Shown: positions 31,060 through 41,307, counted from the first letter of the stretch. The stretch: DNA of 64,000 nucleotides from Chryseobacterium mucoviscidosis (GCF_002177115.1 NZ_MVAG01000108.1:62001-126000); one strand, 5' to 3'. The notes: generated by a model from the sequence alone, not told the origin. Numbers and translations are program-made.

Positions 31060-33105
31060 TTAATATTTATCTTCTAATTTCATCAGGAAAGCATATTCCA
31101 AAGCATCTTCTTTCAGAGATTCAAATCTTCCGCTCGCTCCGCCGTGTCCTGCGCTCATGTCTGTTTTGAAAATCAGGATATTGTCATCCGTTTTCAGTTC
31201 TCTCAGTTTTGCCGTCCATTTTGCCGGTTCCCAATATTGTACCTGAGAATCGTGTAATCCTGTAGTAATCAATAGATTTGGGTAATCTTTAGCTTCTACA
31301 TTATCATACGGCGAATATTCTTTCATATAATGATAATATTCTTCGTCATTCGGATTTCCCCATTCGTCGTATTCTCCTGTTGTTAAAGGGATGGTTTCGT
31401 CCAGCATGGTCGTTACAACGTCCACAAAAGGAACCTGTGCTACAATTCCGTTAAATAGGGAAGGTTCATAATTCATTACCGCTCCCACCAATAGTCCTCC
31501 TGCGCTTCCGCCCATCGCGTACAAATGTTTTGAGGAAGTATAATTTTCTTTAATTAAAAATTTTCCGGCATCAATAAAATCAAAAAATGTGTTTTTCTTG
31601 AACAGCATTTTTCCGTCTTCATACCATTCTCTTCCCAGATATTCTCCGCCTCGTATGTGGGCAATTGCGTAAATAAAACCTCTGTCTAAAATAGAAAGCC
31701 TCACGTTTGAAAAACTTGCATCAACAGTGTGTCCGTAACTTCCATAACCATATAAAAGTAAAGGTGTATCCGCAGATTTTGGGGTATCTTTATGGTAAAC
31801 CAGAGAAATGGGAACTTTCGCTTCTCCGTCTCTGGAATCTGCCCAGATTCTTTCGGAAATATAATTTTCGGCAAAGAATTTTCCGCCCAAAACTTCCTGC
31901 TGTTTCATAAGTTTTGTGGTTTTTTCCTTCATATTATATTCGTAGGTGGAACTTGGCTGTGTAAGAGAAGTATAGCCGTAGCGGAGAACTTCCGTATCAA
32001 ATTCCAGATTTACTCCAATGTAAGCAGTATAGGTAGGATCTGAAAACGGCAGATAATGCGATTCCTGCGTTTTTTCGTCAATAATTTTAATCTGTAACAG
32101 ACCTTGTTCTCTTTCCTCAAGAACCAGATAGTTTTTAAAGATCTCAAAACCTTCCAGCAGAACTTCCGGACGGTGCGGAATAACATCCACCCAGTTTTCC
32201 ATTCCGCAGTTATTAATCTTTGTCTTTACAATTTTGAAATTAAAAGCATCGTCTGCGTTGGTAATGATGTAGAATTCATCTTCGTAATGTTCAACCGAAT
32301 ATTCCAGATCATCTATTCTGGGCTGAATAATCGTCCAGTCTGCGAAAACATTATCCGAAGGAATAAATCTGTGCTCATCCGAAATCGTACTCGAACTGGC
32401 AATGAAAATATATTCCAGAGATTTGGTTTTGAAAACATTAACGTCGAATGTATCATCTTTTTCATGGAAAATCAGCACATCATCTGAAGAATCTGTCCCC
32501 AGTTTGTGTCTGTACACCTGAAAAGCTCTTAAACTTTCATCTTTTCTGATGTAGAAAATATGTTCGTTATCATTTGCCCAGACTGCTTTTCCTGTAGTGT
32601 TTTCAATTTTATCAGGAAGAATTTCTCCGTTCTGTAAATTTTTAAATTTAATGGTGTAGATTCTTCGGCTCACATTGTCCGTTGAAAATGAAGCCAATTG
32701 GTTGTTTGGAGAAACAGCAACATTTCCGACTTCAAAATAACTTTCACCTTCTGCCAAAATATTAACGTCCAGAATAATTTCTTCTTCGTTTTCGAGACTT
32801 TGATATTTTCTGCAGAAAATAGGATATTCTTTTCCCTCTTCATAACGAACGATATACCAGTATTCGTTAAAGAAATGAGGTAAAGATTCATCGTCTTTTT
32901 TATAGCGGGCTTTCATTTCCTCAAAAAGTTCCTCCTGAAAAGACTCTGTATCTTTCATGATGAAATCTGCATATGCATTTTCTTCTTCAAGATATTTTAT
33001 AACTTCCGGATTTTCTCTTTCATTGAGCCAGAAATAGGGATCTAACCTTTTATCACCGTGTATTTCAAGTGTTTTTTCTATTTTTTTTGCCTTTGGAGCT
33101 TCCAT
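31060..33105 (-). CDS. ptrB: Oligopeptidase B, S9 prolyl oligopeptidase family
   Basis: A 681-residue protein with no signal peptide. The N-terminal two-thirds is a beta-propeller (starting EIHGDKRLDPYFWLNERENP), the last 230 residues an alpha/beta hydrolase. Catalytic Ser is in GGSAGGLLVG (near residue 533), with ARGGEYLGREWYEDGK-like region before it (HIRGGEYLGREWYEDGK) and the final His in SAGHGGASGR. Oligopeptidase B cuts after Arg/Lys in small peptides in the cytoplasm. It leads the unit with two small genes downstream. Confidence 0.93.
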   Translation of the reverse strand: MEAPKAKKIEKTLEIHGDKRLDPYFWLNERENPEVIKYLEEENAYADFIMKDTESFQEELFEEMKARYKKDDESLPHFFNEYWYIVRYEEGKEYPIFCRKYQSLENEEEIILDVNILAEGESYFEVGNVAVSPNNQLASFSTDNVSRRIYTIKFKNLQNGEILPDKIENTTGKAVWANDNEHIFYIRKDESLRAFQVYRHKLGTDSSDDVLIFHEKDDTFDVNVFKTKSLEYIFIASSSTISDEHRFIPSDNVFADWTIIQPRIDDLEYSVEHYEDEFYIITNADDAFNFKIVKTKINNCGMENWVDVIPHRPEVLLEGFEIFKNYLVLEEREQGLLQIKIIDEKTQESHYLPFSDPTYTAYIGVNLEFDTEVLRYGYTSLTQPSSTYEYNMKEKTTKLMKQQEVLGGKFFAENYISERIWADSRDGEAKVPISLVYHKDTPKSADTPLLLYGYGSYGHTVDASFSNVRLSILDRGFIYAIAHIRGGEYLGREWYEDGKMLFKKNTFFDFIDAGKFLIKENYTSSKHLYAMGGSAGGLLVGAVMNYEPSLFNGIVAQVPFVDVVTTMLDETIPLTTGEYDEWGNPNDEEYYHYMKEYSPYDNVEAKDYPNLLITTGLHDSQVQYWEPAKWTAKLRELKTDDNILIFKTDMSAGHGGASGRFESLKEDALEYAFLMKLEDKY

Positions 33106-33135
33106 TCAATATTAATTCTTGTTCAAATTTAGTTA

Positions 33136-33170
33136 AAAAAAAACCATCTTTCCGGTAAGAAAAGACGGTT
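33136..33170 (-). terminator. Terminator of hemD
   Basis: Read on the minus strand AACCGTCTTT and AAAGATGGTT pair (one G-T) around CTTACCGG and end in a long T-run. Confidence 0.7.
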
Positions 33171-33193
33171 CCTGTATATTTTTGTATTAAAAC

Positions 33194-33937
33194 TTACTTG
33201 TGTAGTGCTTTAATATACTTTTCCAAAGCCATCGTCATGGACGGAGTTTCCTTTGTAGGAGCCATTAAATCTACTTTCAGCCCTGCTTCTTCTGCTGCTG
33301 CTGAAGTGGTTGCGCCAAAAACGCCGATTTTTGTTTCTTCCTGTTTGAAATCCGGAAAATTCTGCTGTAAAGACTTTATTCCCTGCGGACTGAAGAAGAT
33401 CAGCATATCATAATCTTTTACATTGATATCTGTAAGATCGCTGCAAACCGTTCTGTACATGATCGCTCTTTTCCAGTCTACATTAGAAGCCTCCATTGTT
33501 TTGGTAATATCCGGACTTAAAACATCTGATGAGGGCAAAAGATATTTTTCGCTCGGGAATTTTTTAAACAGCGGAAGAAGGTCCGAGAAATTCTTTTCCC
33601 CGAAGCTGATCTTTCTTTTTCTGTATACAATATGCTTTTGAAGATAGTTCGCAATGGCTTCCGACTGACAGATGTATCTCATCGTGTCAGGAACCGAAAA
33701 ACGAAGCTCTTCAGCTAATCTGAAGTAATGGTCGATCGCATTTTTACTCGTGAAAATAATTCCGGTATATTGTGTAAGATCGATCTTTTGTGTTCTAAGC
33801 TCTTTATTGTCAACTCCTTCGACGTGGATGAAAGGGCGGAAATCAATCTTTATCTTTTCCTTCTTTGCAATTTCCAGGTACGGAGACGACTCACTTGGCG
33901 CTGGTTGAGAAACCAATATAGACTTTATTCTCATCAT
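33194..33937 (-). CDS. hemD: Uroporphyrinogen-III synthase
   Basis: A 247-residue protein of the HemD fold: IDFRPFIHVEGVD, then YTGIIFTSKNAIDHYF and MLIFFSPQGIKSLQQNFPD, the usual spots of weak conservation, then GVFGATTSAAAEEAGL. HemD cyclises hydroxymethylbilane to uroporphyrinogen III for haem. Low sequence conservation is normal for the family; order and length fit. It follows the DUF4271 gene with a 9-bp gap, a linkage common in Flavobacteriia. Confidence 0.88.
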   Translation of the reverse strand: MMRIKSILVSQPAPSESSPYLEIAKKEKIKIDFRPFIHVEGVDNKELRTQKIDLTQYTGIIFTSKNAIDHYFRLAEELRFSVPDTMRYICQSEAIANYLQKHIVYRKRKISFGEKNFSDLLPLFKKFPSEKYLLPSSDVLSPDITKTMEASNVDWKRAIMYRTVCSDLTDINVKDYDMLIFFSPQGIKSLQQNFPDFKQEETKIGVFGATTSAAAEEAGLKVDLMAPTKETPSMTMALEKYIKALHK

Positions 33938-33946
33938 TGACAGTTA

Positions 33947-34615
33947 TTAAAAAAACAATAGTTTCCAAAGCAACAAAATGGGTGCGATTTGGAGCGTGCA
34001 AATATACAAAAATTTATAATACCATTTTTCGGGTAAGATGTTGTTCTTATGAAATAAATAGAAAAACACCTTGAAAATGAATACAAAAGAGAAAAATAAA
34101 ATGTAATATAAAAACATTTTATTTCTGTCGATCGGGAAATAATAGTGGGTTACACATAAAATTATTAACAAAAAAGACAGGATAAAATAAAATTTTGTAG
34201 AGGTAAAATAAAAAACAGTCCATTTTTTTCCGTCACCAATGCTTTGGAAAAATAAAAATCCTAAAGTTGATTTTACTGCATAAAAAAGAATAACCGCAAT
34301 TAAGCAGAAACCGAATTTATTAAGCTGATATCCTAAAACCTGAAGATCGGCAACAAATTTAGGAACAACAGGAATATACTGTGAGATTAAAACCGAAAGC
34401 GTAAGAGTGATAACACAGGAAGTGATTACCCAGCTCGGAAGGTTGTTACTGGCATCAAAATATTTTTGAAGCAGAAAGTCTTTCAGGTTGGCTTCTCTTT
34501 CTACAACGTTCATCATAAAAAGGTATAAAAAGATACAGCCCAGCAATATAAAGATTACCCAATCGTTATTTTCAGGTATTCTTACATGATTTATAAATGT
34601 TTGTGATAACGGCAA
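33947..34615 (-). CDS. DUF4271 membrane protein
   Basis: A 222-residue polytopic protein with about six hydrophobic segments (VIFILLGCIFLYLFMMN, VITSCVITLTLSVLIS, FGFCLIAVILFYAVKS and others). Length, order beside hemD and the opening PENNDWVIFILLG fit DUF4271, a Bacteroidetes family of unknown function. It is divergent from the polyprenol-phosphate mannose synthase gene; the short spacer contains promoters for both. Confidence 0.82.
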   Translation of the reverse strand: MPLSQTFINHVRIPENNDWVIFILLGCIFLYLFMMNVVEREANLKDFLLQKYFDASNNLPSWVITSCVITLTLSVLISQYIPVVPKFVADLQVLGYQLNKFGFCLIAVILFYAVKSTLGFLFFQSIGDGKKWTVFYFTSTKFYFILSFLLIILCVTHYYFPIDRNKMFLYYILFFSFVFIFKVFFYLFHKNNILPEKWYYKFLYICTLQIAPILLLWKLLFF

Positions 34616-34690
34616 CGGAATTTTTTTGCAAAATTATAGATTATTTTGTATAAAATAAAAAGGTTAAATAAACTATCTTTGCAAACTGAA

Positions 34691-35407
34691 ATGAAAAAAC
34701 TGGTCATAATTCCGACTTACAACGAAAAGGAAAATATTGAAAATATTATTTCCGCAGTTTTTGCATTGGAAGATGACTTTCATATTTTGGTAGTGGATGA
34801 CTCGTCTCCTGATGGAACGGCGGATCTGGTGAAGGATTTACAGAAAAAATTTCCGCACTATCTTCATCTTTCGGTACGAAAAGTGAAAGATGGTTTGGGA
34901 AAAGCATACATTCATGGTTTTAAATGGGCAATCGAAAACAAGTATGACTATATTTTCGAAATGGATGCCGATTTTTCTCACAACCCGAATGATCTTCCTA
35001 AACTGTATGAAGCCTGTTTAAACGCAGATATGGCAATCGGTTCCCGGTATTCCAAAGGAGTAAATGTGGTAAACTGGCCAATGGGACGCGTTTTGCTGTC
35101 TTATTTCGCTTCAAAATATGTGCGGTTTGTTTTAGGACTTCCGATTCATGATACCACGGCAGGTTTTGTCTGCTTTTCAAGAAAGGTGCTGGAAGAAATT
35201 GGTTTGGATAATGTCAAATTAAAAGGATATGGATTTCAGATCGAAATGAAATTCAGGGCTTTTAAAAAAGGATTCAGAATTGTAGAAGTTCCTATTATTT
35301 TTACAAACAGAATTCTCGGAGAAAGCAAAATGAATGGCGGCATCATTCATGAAGCGGTTTTTGGAGTTTTAAATTTAAAATGGAAATCCATCATCAACAG
35401 ATTATGA
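34691..35407 (+). CDS. Polyprenol monophosphomannose synthase (GT2)
   Basis: I start at the ATG at 34691 (MKKLVIIPTYNEKENIENII), giving 238 residues; a longer frame would need a TTG. The GT2 fold has VVDDSSPDGTADL, the DxD equivalent FEMDADFSHNP, and IGSRYSKGVNVVNWP, which together mark the dolichyl/polyprenyl-phosphate mannosyltransferase (DPM1) type. It makes polyprenyl-P-mannose for extracytoplasmic glycosylation. A -7 box TATCTTTG (34674-34681) lies only a few bases upstream, implying a very short leader. Its last four bases overlap the DUF4296 gene start (ATGA). Confidence 0.9.
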   Translation: MKKLVIIPTYNEKENIENIISAVFALEDDFHILVVDDSSPDGTADLVKDLQKKFPHYLHLSVRKVKDGLGKAYIHGFKWAIENKYDYIFEMDADFSHNPNDLPKLYEACLNADMAIGSRYSKGVNVVNWPMGRVLLSYFASKYVRFVLGLPIHDTTAGFVCFSRKVLEEIGLDNVKLKGYGFQIEMKFRAFKKGFRIVEVPIIFTNRILGESKMNGGIIHEAVFGVLNLKWKSIINRL

Positions 35408-35781
35408 AAAAGCTGATCTTCATTTTCGTTCTGATGTGTCTGTTTTCATGCGGAGACTACATCGATAAGCCTAAAAATCTGATCCCGAAAGATCAGATGG
35501 CAGAAATTATGGCTGATCTTTCCATTAACGATCAGGCGACTTTCATGTATCCAAACACGAATCTGGAGGCAGGAACAAGATATATTCTGAAAACGCACAA
35601 TGTAAAATCTCAGGATTTTGTGGAAAGCTTCAAATATTATGTAGTAAAGGAACAGATGAGCGGTATCGCAGATGATGCCCAGAAAATAATATTAGAGAAA
35701 GATCCGAAAGCGGATCAGTATGTAAAGGATAAAAAAAATAAAACAGGAAATCTTCAGAATCCTCCTGCTTTATCGAGATAA
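35404..35781 (+). CDS. DUF4296 lipoprotein
   Basis: I start at the ATG at 35404, overlapping the preceding stop as ATGA; this gives 125 residues beginning MKKLIFIFVLMCLFSCGDY with a lipobox FSC at Cys16. LIPKDQMAEIMADLSINDQA is the DUF4296 signature. Function unknown; a periplasmic or outer-membrane lipoprotein. Its position between the mannose synthase and tgt is typical of Flavobacteriia. Confidence 0.85.
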   Translation: MKKLIFIFVLMCLFSCGDYIDKPKNLIPKDQMAEIMADLSINDQATFMYPNTNLEAGTRYILKTHNVKSQDFVESFKYYVVKEQMSGIADDAQKIILEKDPKADQYVKDKKNKTGNLQNPPALSR

Positions 35782-35787
35782 TTTAAG

Positions 35788-36921
35788 ATGCAAAAGTTTT
35801 TTAATATAGAAAAAACCTCTGAGGGGAAGGCGAGAGCCGGAGAACTTACCACAGATCACGGGACAATTCAGACGCCTATTTTTATGCCTGTAGGAACCGT
35901 TGCAAGTGTAAAAACCGTTCACCAGAGAGAATTAAAAGAAGATATCAAAGCTCAGATTATTCTGGGGAATACCTATCATTTATACCTTCGTCCGGGAATG
36001 GAAGTCATGCAGGAAGCAGGAGGTTTGCATAAATTCATGAACTGGGATCTGCCGATTCTTACGGATTCGGGAGGCTTTCAGGTGTTTTCACTGGCGAGCA
36101 GCAGAAAAATGTCTGAGGAAGGAGCCCGATTCAAATCTCACATTGACGGAAGTTACCATATGTTTTCTCCGGAAAAATCCATGGAGATCCAGAGACAGAT
36201 CGGAGCCGATATTTTTATGGCTTTTGATGAATGTGTGGCGTATCCGTGCGAATACAATCAGGCAAAAACATCAATGGAACTTACACACCGTTGGTTAAAA
36301 AGATGTATTGAATGGACGGAAAACAATCCTGAGTTGTACGGTCACAAGCAAAGGCTTTTCCCCATTGTTCAGGGATCTACTTTTTCAGATTTAAGAAAAA
36401 TTTCCGCAGAAGTCATTGCGGAAGCGGGTGCTGAAGGAAACGCAATTGGCGGTCTTTCCGTAGGCGAACCTGAAGAGGAAATGTACAGAATTACAGATGA
36501 GGTTACCGATATTTTACCAAAAGAAAAACCGAGATATTTAATGGGAGTGGGAACTCCGTGGAATATTCTGGAATCCATCGGTTTAGGTATTGATATGATG
36601 GATTGTGTGATGCCGACGAGAAATGCCAGAAACGCAATGCTTTTCACATGGAAAGGAGTCATGAATATGAAAAACGAAAAGTGGAAGAAAGATTTTTCGC
36701 CTCTGGACGAATTTGGAACAAGTTTCGTAGACAGAGAATATTCTAAAGCGTATGTAAGACATTTGTTTGTTTCTAAAGAATATCTGGCAAAACAGATTGC
36801 TTCCATTCATAATTTAGCTTTTTATCTGGATCTGGTAAAAGTGGCAAGAGAACATATTATGGCAGGAGATTTCTATCAGTGGAAAAATTCGGTGGTTCCA
36901 ATTCTTCGTCAGAGATTATAA
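35788..36921 (+). CDS. tgt: Queuine tRNA-ribosyltransferase
   Basis: A 377-residue Tgt. LGNTYHLYLRPG, TDSGGFQVFSL (catalytic Asp region), GGLSVGEP and MGVGTPWNILES are diagnostic. It exchanges guanine-34 for preQ1 in tRNAs with GUN anticodons. The usual C-terminal CxCxxC zinc site is not obvious: the sequence runs VMPTRNARNAMLFTWKGVMN with a Cys only in DCVMP and none in the expected KWKKDFSPLDEFG region; this departs from the E. coli pattern. It is the third gene of the four-gene unit. Confidence 0.93.
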   Translation: MQKFFNIEKTSEGKARAGELTTDHGTIQTPIFMPVGTVASVKTVHQRELKEDIKAQIILGNTYHLYLRPGMEVMQEAGGLHKFMNWDLPILTDSGGFQVFSLASSRKMSEEGARFKSHIDGSYHMFSPEKSMEIQRQIGADIFMAFDECVAYPCEYNQAKTSMELTHRWLKRCIEWTENNPELYGHKQRLFPIVQGSTFSDLRKISAEVIAEAGAEGNAIGGLSVGEPEEEMYRITDEVTDILPKEKPRYLMGVGTPWNILESIGLGIDMMDCVMPTRNARNAMLFTWKGVMNMKNEKWKKDFSPLDEFGTSFVDREYSKAYVRHLFVSKEYLAKQIASIHNLAFYLDLVKVAREHIMAGDFYQWKNSVVPILRQRL

Positions 36922-36943
36922 TTAAAAATAAAAACGCAGTAAA

Positions 36944-38056
36944 ATGCTTAAGATAATAGACCGATATATCGTTAGAAAATACCTTGGAACATTCAGTTTC
37001 ATGCTGATATTGCTGTCTATTGTTGTTTTGGTGATCGATGTTCAGCAGAAAATTCCAAGAATTGAAAATGCAACGGCATTAGACCCGAAACTTAATGTTA
37101 CGTACTTCCTGATTCACTTTTATCCTTTCTGGATCGTGAATCTGGTCATGACGTTCCTTTCGATTCTCGTCTTTATTTCGGTGATTTATTTCACCTCAAG
37201 AATGGCAAACAATACCGAGATTGTTGCCGTCATCAGCAGTGGAGCGAGTTTTCACAGGTTTGCAAGGCCTTATTTGCTTACGTCTTTGTTTATTGCTGTT
37301 TTATCGTTGGGAATCAATCATTTTCTGCTTCCGTGGGCGAATATTCAGAAAAACCAGCTTGAAGCCTATACTTACAATGCAACCAATAAAGAGAAAGTTT
37401 TAGGGACGGCTCCGGTTTCTGCGCAATTAAGCAAAACCGAATACATCTTTATCAATTCATGGAATAAAAAAGACAAAAGAGGTTCAGGATTCGTCTATCA
37501 GAAGTTTGATAAGGACAGAAGAATGACATACGAATTAAAGGCTTCCGATGTTTCGTGGGATAAAGACAAAAAAGAATTTGTCCTGAATTCCTATACGGAA
37601 AAAACCATCAATAAAGACGATACAGAGAAATTATCCAGCGGTTTCGATCTGAAGAAAAAATACGGTCATGATCCGGAAGAACTTTTCCCTAATGAACTTT
37701 TAGGGCAGAATAAAACAACACCGGAACTGATAAAATTTATTAAAAGAGAAACCGAAAAAGGAAACAGCAACTTAAATGCGCACTTAAACGAGCTTCATCA
37801 GAGAACCTCAATGCCTTTTTCTATCGTTATTCTTACCTTTCTGGCGCTCTCACTTTCTTCGCAGAAAAAACGAGGCGGATTGGGGATTAACTTAGCTCTG
37901 GGTATTTCTTTAGCCTTTGTTTTCGTATTTTCCTTTGAGGCTTTAAAAGTGGTTTCGGAAAATAAAAGTATTTCGCCGGCTTTGGCGATGTGGCTTCCCA
38001 ATATGATCTTTTTCCCGCTTGCTGCTTTTCTTTACATTAAAAGAGCCAATCAGTAA
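36944..38056 (+). CDS. LptF/LptG-family permease
   Basis: A 370-residue YjgP/YjgQ-family membrane protein. It opens MLKIIDRYIVRKYLGTFSF, typical of LptF/G, with hydrophobic helices in the first 140 residues, a periplasmic beta-jellyroll region (about 140-265) and further helices at the C-terminus (FSIVILTFLALSLSS, GINLALGISLAFVFVFSFEA). It is part of the ABC pump that extracts lipopolysaccharide to the Lpt bridge. One partner of the F/G pair is probably elsewhere. Its last codons overlap birA on the other strand by 7 bp. Confidence 0.88.
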   Translation: MLKIIDRYIVRKYLGTFSFMLILLSIVVLVIDVQQKIPRIENATALDPKLNVTYFLIHFYPFWIVNLVMTFLSILVFISVIYFTSRMANNTEIVAVISSGASFHRFARPYLLTSLFIAVLSLGINHFLLPWANIQKNQLEAYTYNATNKEKVLGTAPVSAQLSKTEYIFINSWNKKDKRGSGFVYQKFDKDRRMTYELKASDVSWDKDKKEFVLNSYTEKTINKDDTEKLSSGFDLKKKYGHDPEELFPNELLGQNKTTPELIKFIKRETEKGNSNLNAHLNELHQRTSMPFSIVILTFLALSLSSQKKRGGLGINLALGISLAFVFVFSFEALKVVSENKSISPALAMWLPNMIFFPLAAFLYIKRANQ

Positions 38057-38763
38057 AGTAATTTTACCTCTTTGTGATAGAAAGACTGTAGTCCGTCATT
38101 TTCAAGATCAATCCAGAGTTCACCATTTTCGTCAGCTTTTTTGATGATGCCATTTTGGCGTGTTTTTTCAATTTCGAAGACGGATATTTCGTCTTTACGG
38201 AATAGATTTGTATTGAAAAGTTTGAGGATTTCCTCTTCCAAAGGAATATTTTTCAGTTTTTCGGTTAAAAAATCATGAAGTTCCAACGTAAAATCATTCA
38301 GATCAAAACATCTTCCGGTCTGCGTTAAAAGCGATCCTGCATTGGAAATTTCAAATTTTTCCTGAAGAATATTAAATCCGGCTCCTACGATGAAATATTG
38401 ATTTTGATTAAATTTTTTCTTTTCAATAAGAATCCCGACGATTTTTTTATTTTTAAGAATCATATCATTCGGCCATTTTATTTTCACGTCACAGTCAGTC
38501 AAATTGTCAAGGAAATCCCGTATTGCAATTGCGGTATAATAATTGAACATAAAATCCGAGACTGTAAAGTGTTCAGCCTTTACAGCAAGAGTATACGCCA
38601 AATTTTTTTCAGCCGTTGAAGACCATGTATTTCCGTACTGTCCGCGACCTTTCGTCTGATTAAATGTGTGAAGTGCAATAAAATCTGAATCTCCGTAAAG
38701 TAAAAACTTAGATATTTCGTCATTAGTAGAAGAACATTCTTTCAGATAAAACAGTGCACTCAT
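38050..38763 (-). CDS. birA: Biotin--[acetyl-CoA-carboxylase] ligase
   Basis: A 237-residue ligase without the N-terminal repressor HTH, as in most Bacteroidetes. Biotin/ATP-binding KGRGQYGNTWSS and KWPNDMILKNKKIVGILIE are intact. A short C-terminal SH3-like part follows. It attaches biotin to BCCP. It overlaps the permease gene tail to tail and is divergent from rsfS. Confidence 0.93.
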   Translation of the reverse strand: MSALFYLKECSSTNDEISKFLLYGDSDFIALHTFNQTKGRGQYGNTWSSTAEKNLAYTLAVKAEHFTVSDFMFNYYTAIAIRDFLDNLTDCDVKIKWPNDMILKNKKIVGILIEKKKFNQNQYFIVGAGFNILQEKFEISNAGSLLTQTGRCFDLNDFTLELHDFLTEKLKNIPLEEEILKLFNTNLFRKDEISVFEIEKTRQNGIIKKADENGELWIDLENDGLQSFYHKEVKLLY

Positions 38764-38849
38764 TTAAGAAAACTTTAAGACTTTAAAAGGCTAAAAATAA
38801 GGCTAAAGTAAAAGAAAAACAATAAATTTGCAGATTATAGTATTTTTTA

Positions 38850-39212
38850 ATGAATAAAACAGTAGAAAAACAAGCGCTAATAGATAAAATTGTAGAGGCT
38901 ATCCAGGATGTAAAAGGTGAAGATATCATGATCTTTGATCTTTCCAATATCGAAAATTCAGTAGCAGAAACGTTCATCATTTGTAGCGGAAACTCAAATA
39001 CGCAGGTTTCGGCGTTGGCGGGAAGTGTAGAGAAAAAAGTAAGAAACGACCTTAAAGACAGACCTTGGCACGTAGAAGGTACCGAAAACTCTATGTGGGT
39101 TTTGGTAGATTACGTTTCCGTGGTAGTCCACATTTTCCAGAAAGAAGTAAGAGAGTATTATGATATTGAAGAACTTTGGGGAGATGCTGTGATTACGAGA
39201 ATCGAAAATTAA
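38850..39212 (+). CDS. rsfS: Ribosomal silencing factor RsfS
   Basis: A 120-residue RsfS/Iojap protein. KGEDIMIFDLSNIENSVAET then FIICSGNSNTQVSALAGSVE and WHVEGTENSMWVLVDYVSVV are the canonical blocks. It binds ribosomal protein uL14 to block subunit joining in starvation. A -7 box TAAATTTG lies at 38823-38830. ftsH follows after 23 bp, a common Bacteroidetes arrangement. Confidence 0.95.
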   Translation: MNKTVEKQALIDKIVEAIQDVKGEDIMIFDLSNIENSVAETFIICSGNSNTQVSALAGSVEKKVRNDLKDRPWHVEGTENSMWVLVDYVSVVVHIFQKEVREYYDIEELWGDAVITRIEN

Positions 39213-39235
39213 TTATTAAATTTTAAAAAGTATAA

Positions 39236-41248
39236 ATGAACAATAAAGGATTTAACTGGTTTTTTCCTATCATGATTGTAGCACTTGTGCTGTTCTTTGT
39301 TGCCAATTCTATGGGCGACAGCACGGGTAAGACAATTGATGAAGACGGTTTCTTCAGAGAAATGCAGGCAGGGAAAGTCCAGAGAGTTTTAATTGACAAA
39401 CAGGCTCAGAAAGCTGATGTATTTTTAACGCAGGCTGCCAAAACAGCTACCGTAAAAAAAGACGATAAATCTAATCCTTTTTCGGGGCTTATGATGGCTC
39501 CAAAGGCAGATTACACGCTTAAATATGGAGATCTTAGACTTTTCCTTGAAAAATTTGATGCCATCAGAATGCAAAATCCGGCGATAAAAACGTCTAAAGA
39601 TTATGCGGAAGGCGAAAGTCCGTTAACGAGCTTTTTAATTCAGGCTTTAATCTGGATTGCGATTTTAGGAATTTTCTATTTCCTTCTTTTCAGAAAAATG
39701 GGTAGCGGAGGCGGACCCGGCGGACAAATTTTCTCTATCGGAAAGTCTAAAGCGAAACTTTTTGACGAAAAAGAAAGAATTCAGGTAACATTTAAAGATG
39801 TTGCAGGTCTGGAAGGTGCTAAAGAAGAAGTTCAGGAAGTGGTGGATTTCCTTAAGAACTCAGAAAAATATACCAAACTGGGAGGTAAAATTCCGAAAGG
39901 AGTTCTTTTGGTGGGTCCTCCGGGAACCGGTAAAACATTATTGGCAAAAGCAGTAGCCGGAGAGGCGAAAGTTCCTTTCTTCTCGCTTTCAGGTTCAGAT
40001 TTTGTGGAAATGTTTGTTGGGGTAGGAGCTTCAAGAGTAAGAGACCTTTTTGCTCAGGCAAAAGCAAAATCTCCAGCGATTATCTTTATTGATGAGATCG
40101 ATGCCATCGGACGTGCAAGAGGAAAAAATAATTTCTCAGGCGGAAACGACGAAAGAGAGAACACGCTGAACCAGCTTTTAACTGAAATGGATGGTTTCGG
40201 AACCGATACAAACGTTATTGTAATGGCTGCAACCAACAGAGCGGATATTCTGGATAAAGCGTTAATGAGAGCCGGACGTTTTGACCGTTCCATTTATGTA
40301 GACCTTCCGGAATTGCACGAAAGAAGACAGATTTTTGATGTTCATTTAAAGAAAATCAAACTTGATGATAATGTAGACCGCGAATTCTTGGCAAAACAAA
40401 CACCGGGATTCAGTGGAGCGGATATTGCGAATGTTTGTAATGAAGCAGCATTAATTGCCGCAAGAAATAACCATACTTCGGTAACGAAACAGGATTTTCT
40501 TGATGCGGTTGACAGAATTATCGGTGGTCTTGAAAAGAAAAATAAAGCCATTAAACCTTCTGAAAAAAGAAGAGTTGCTTATCATGAAGCAGGGCACGCC
40601 ACGATTTCATGGTTGGTAGAACACGCTTCACCGCTATTGAAAGTAACTATTGTTCCGAGAGGACGTTCTTTGGGAGCAGCTTGGTATCTTCCGGAAGAAA
40701 GACAGTTAACAACTACAGAACAAATGTTGGACGAAATGTGTGCAACATTGGGAGGTAGAGCTGCAGAGCAGGTGATATTCAATAATATTTCTACAGGAGC
40801 GCTTTCTGATCTTGAAAGTGTAACGAAAAGAGCTCAGGCAATGGTAACCATCTACGGTTTGAGTCCGAATATCGGGAATATCTCTTACTATGACAGTTCA
40901 GGGCAGTCTGAATATTCTTTCGGAAAACCTTATTCTGAAGAAACAGCGAAGAAAATTGATATTGAGATCAAAGGAATTATCGAAAATCAGTATGACAGAG
41001 CAGTTCAGATTTTAACTGAGAATAAAGACAAGCTTGATGCTTTGGCAAGTAAGCTGTTAGAAAAAGAAGTAATCTTCCGTGAAGATCTTGAAGAAATTTT
41101 CGGAAAAAGAGCATGGGATCCCGAATTAACAGAGAAACCTGTTACCAATACGATTCCGGATGGTAAAGAACCACAAGAACAGATTCTTGTTGAAGAGAAA
41201 GAAGGAGACAACGAAATTCAGGCTCCTGAAAGCCCTACACAGCTTTAA
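39236..41248 (+). CDS. ftsH: ATP-dependent zinc metalloprotease FtsH
   Basis: A 670-residue FtsH. Two N-terminal membrane helices (about 5-21 and 130-150) flank a periplasmic region. Walker A GPPGTGKT is near 227, Walker [12 protein letters not shown] near 283, the SRH around [18 protein letters not shown], and the zinc motif HEAGH near 450. It degrades unstable membrane and soluble proteins. The acidic C-terminal tail after residue 630 is typical and not conserved. A strong terminator follows. Confidence 0.97.
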   Translation: MNNKGFNWFFPIMIVALVLFFVANSMGDSTGKTIDEDGFFREMQAGKVQRVLIDKQAQKADVFLTQAAKTATVKKDDKSNPFSGLMMAPKADYTLKYGDLRLFLEKFDAIRMQNPAIKTSKDYAEGESPLTSFLIQALIWIAILGIFYFLLFRKMGSGGGPGGQIFSIGKSKAKLFDEKERIQVTFKDVAGLEGAKEEVQEVVDFLKNSEKYTKLGGKIPKGVLLVGPPGTGKTLLAKAVAGEAKVPFFSLSGSDFVEMFVGVGASRVRDLFAQAKAKSPAIIFIDEIDAIGRARGKNNFSGGNDERENTLNQLLTEMDGFGTDTNVIVMAATNRADILDKALMRAGRFDRSIYVDLPELHERRQIFDVHLKKIKLDDNVDREFLAKQTPGFSGADIANVCNEAALIAARNNHTSVTKQDFLDAVDRIIGGLEKKNKAIKPSEKRRVAYHEAGHATISWLVEHASPLLKVTIVPRGRSLGAAWYLPEERQLTTTEQMLDEMCATLGGRAAEQVIFNNISTGALSDLESVTKRAQAMVTIYGLSPNIGNISYYDSSGQSEYSFGKPYSEETAKKIDIEIKGIIENQYDRAVQILTENKDKLDALASKLLEKEVIFREDLEEIFGKRAWDPELTEKPVTNTIPDGKEPQEQILVEEKEGDNEIQAPESPTQL

Positions 41249-41273
41249 AATTTCTTAGAATTTAAATAACACA

Positions 41274-41307
41274 AAACCTGACAGTTCCAAAATTGTCGGG
41301 TTTTTTT
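41274..41307 (+). terminator. Terminator of rsfS-ftsH
   Basis: AACCTGACA pairs with TGTCGGGTT (one G-T) and a run of seven T follows. Confidence 0.8.
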
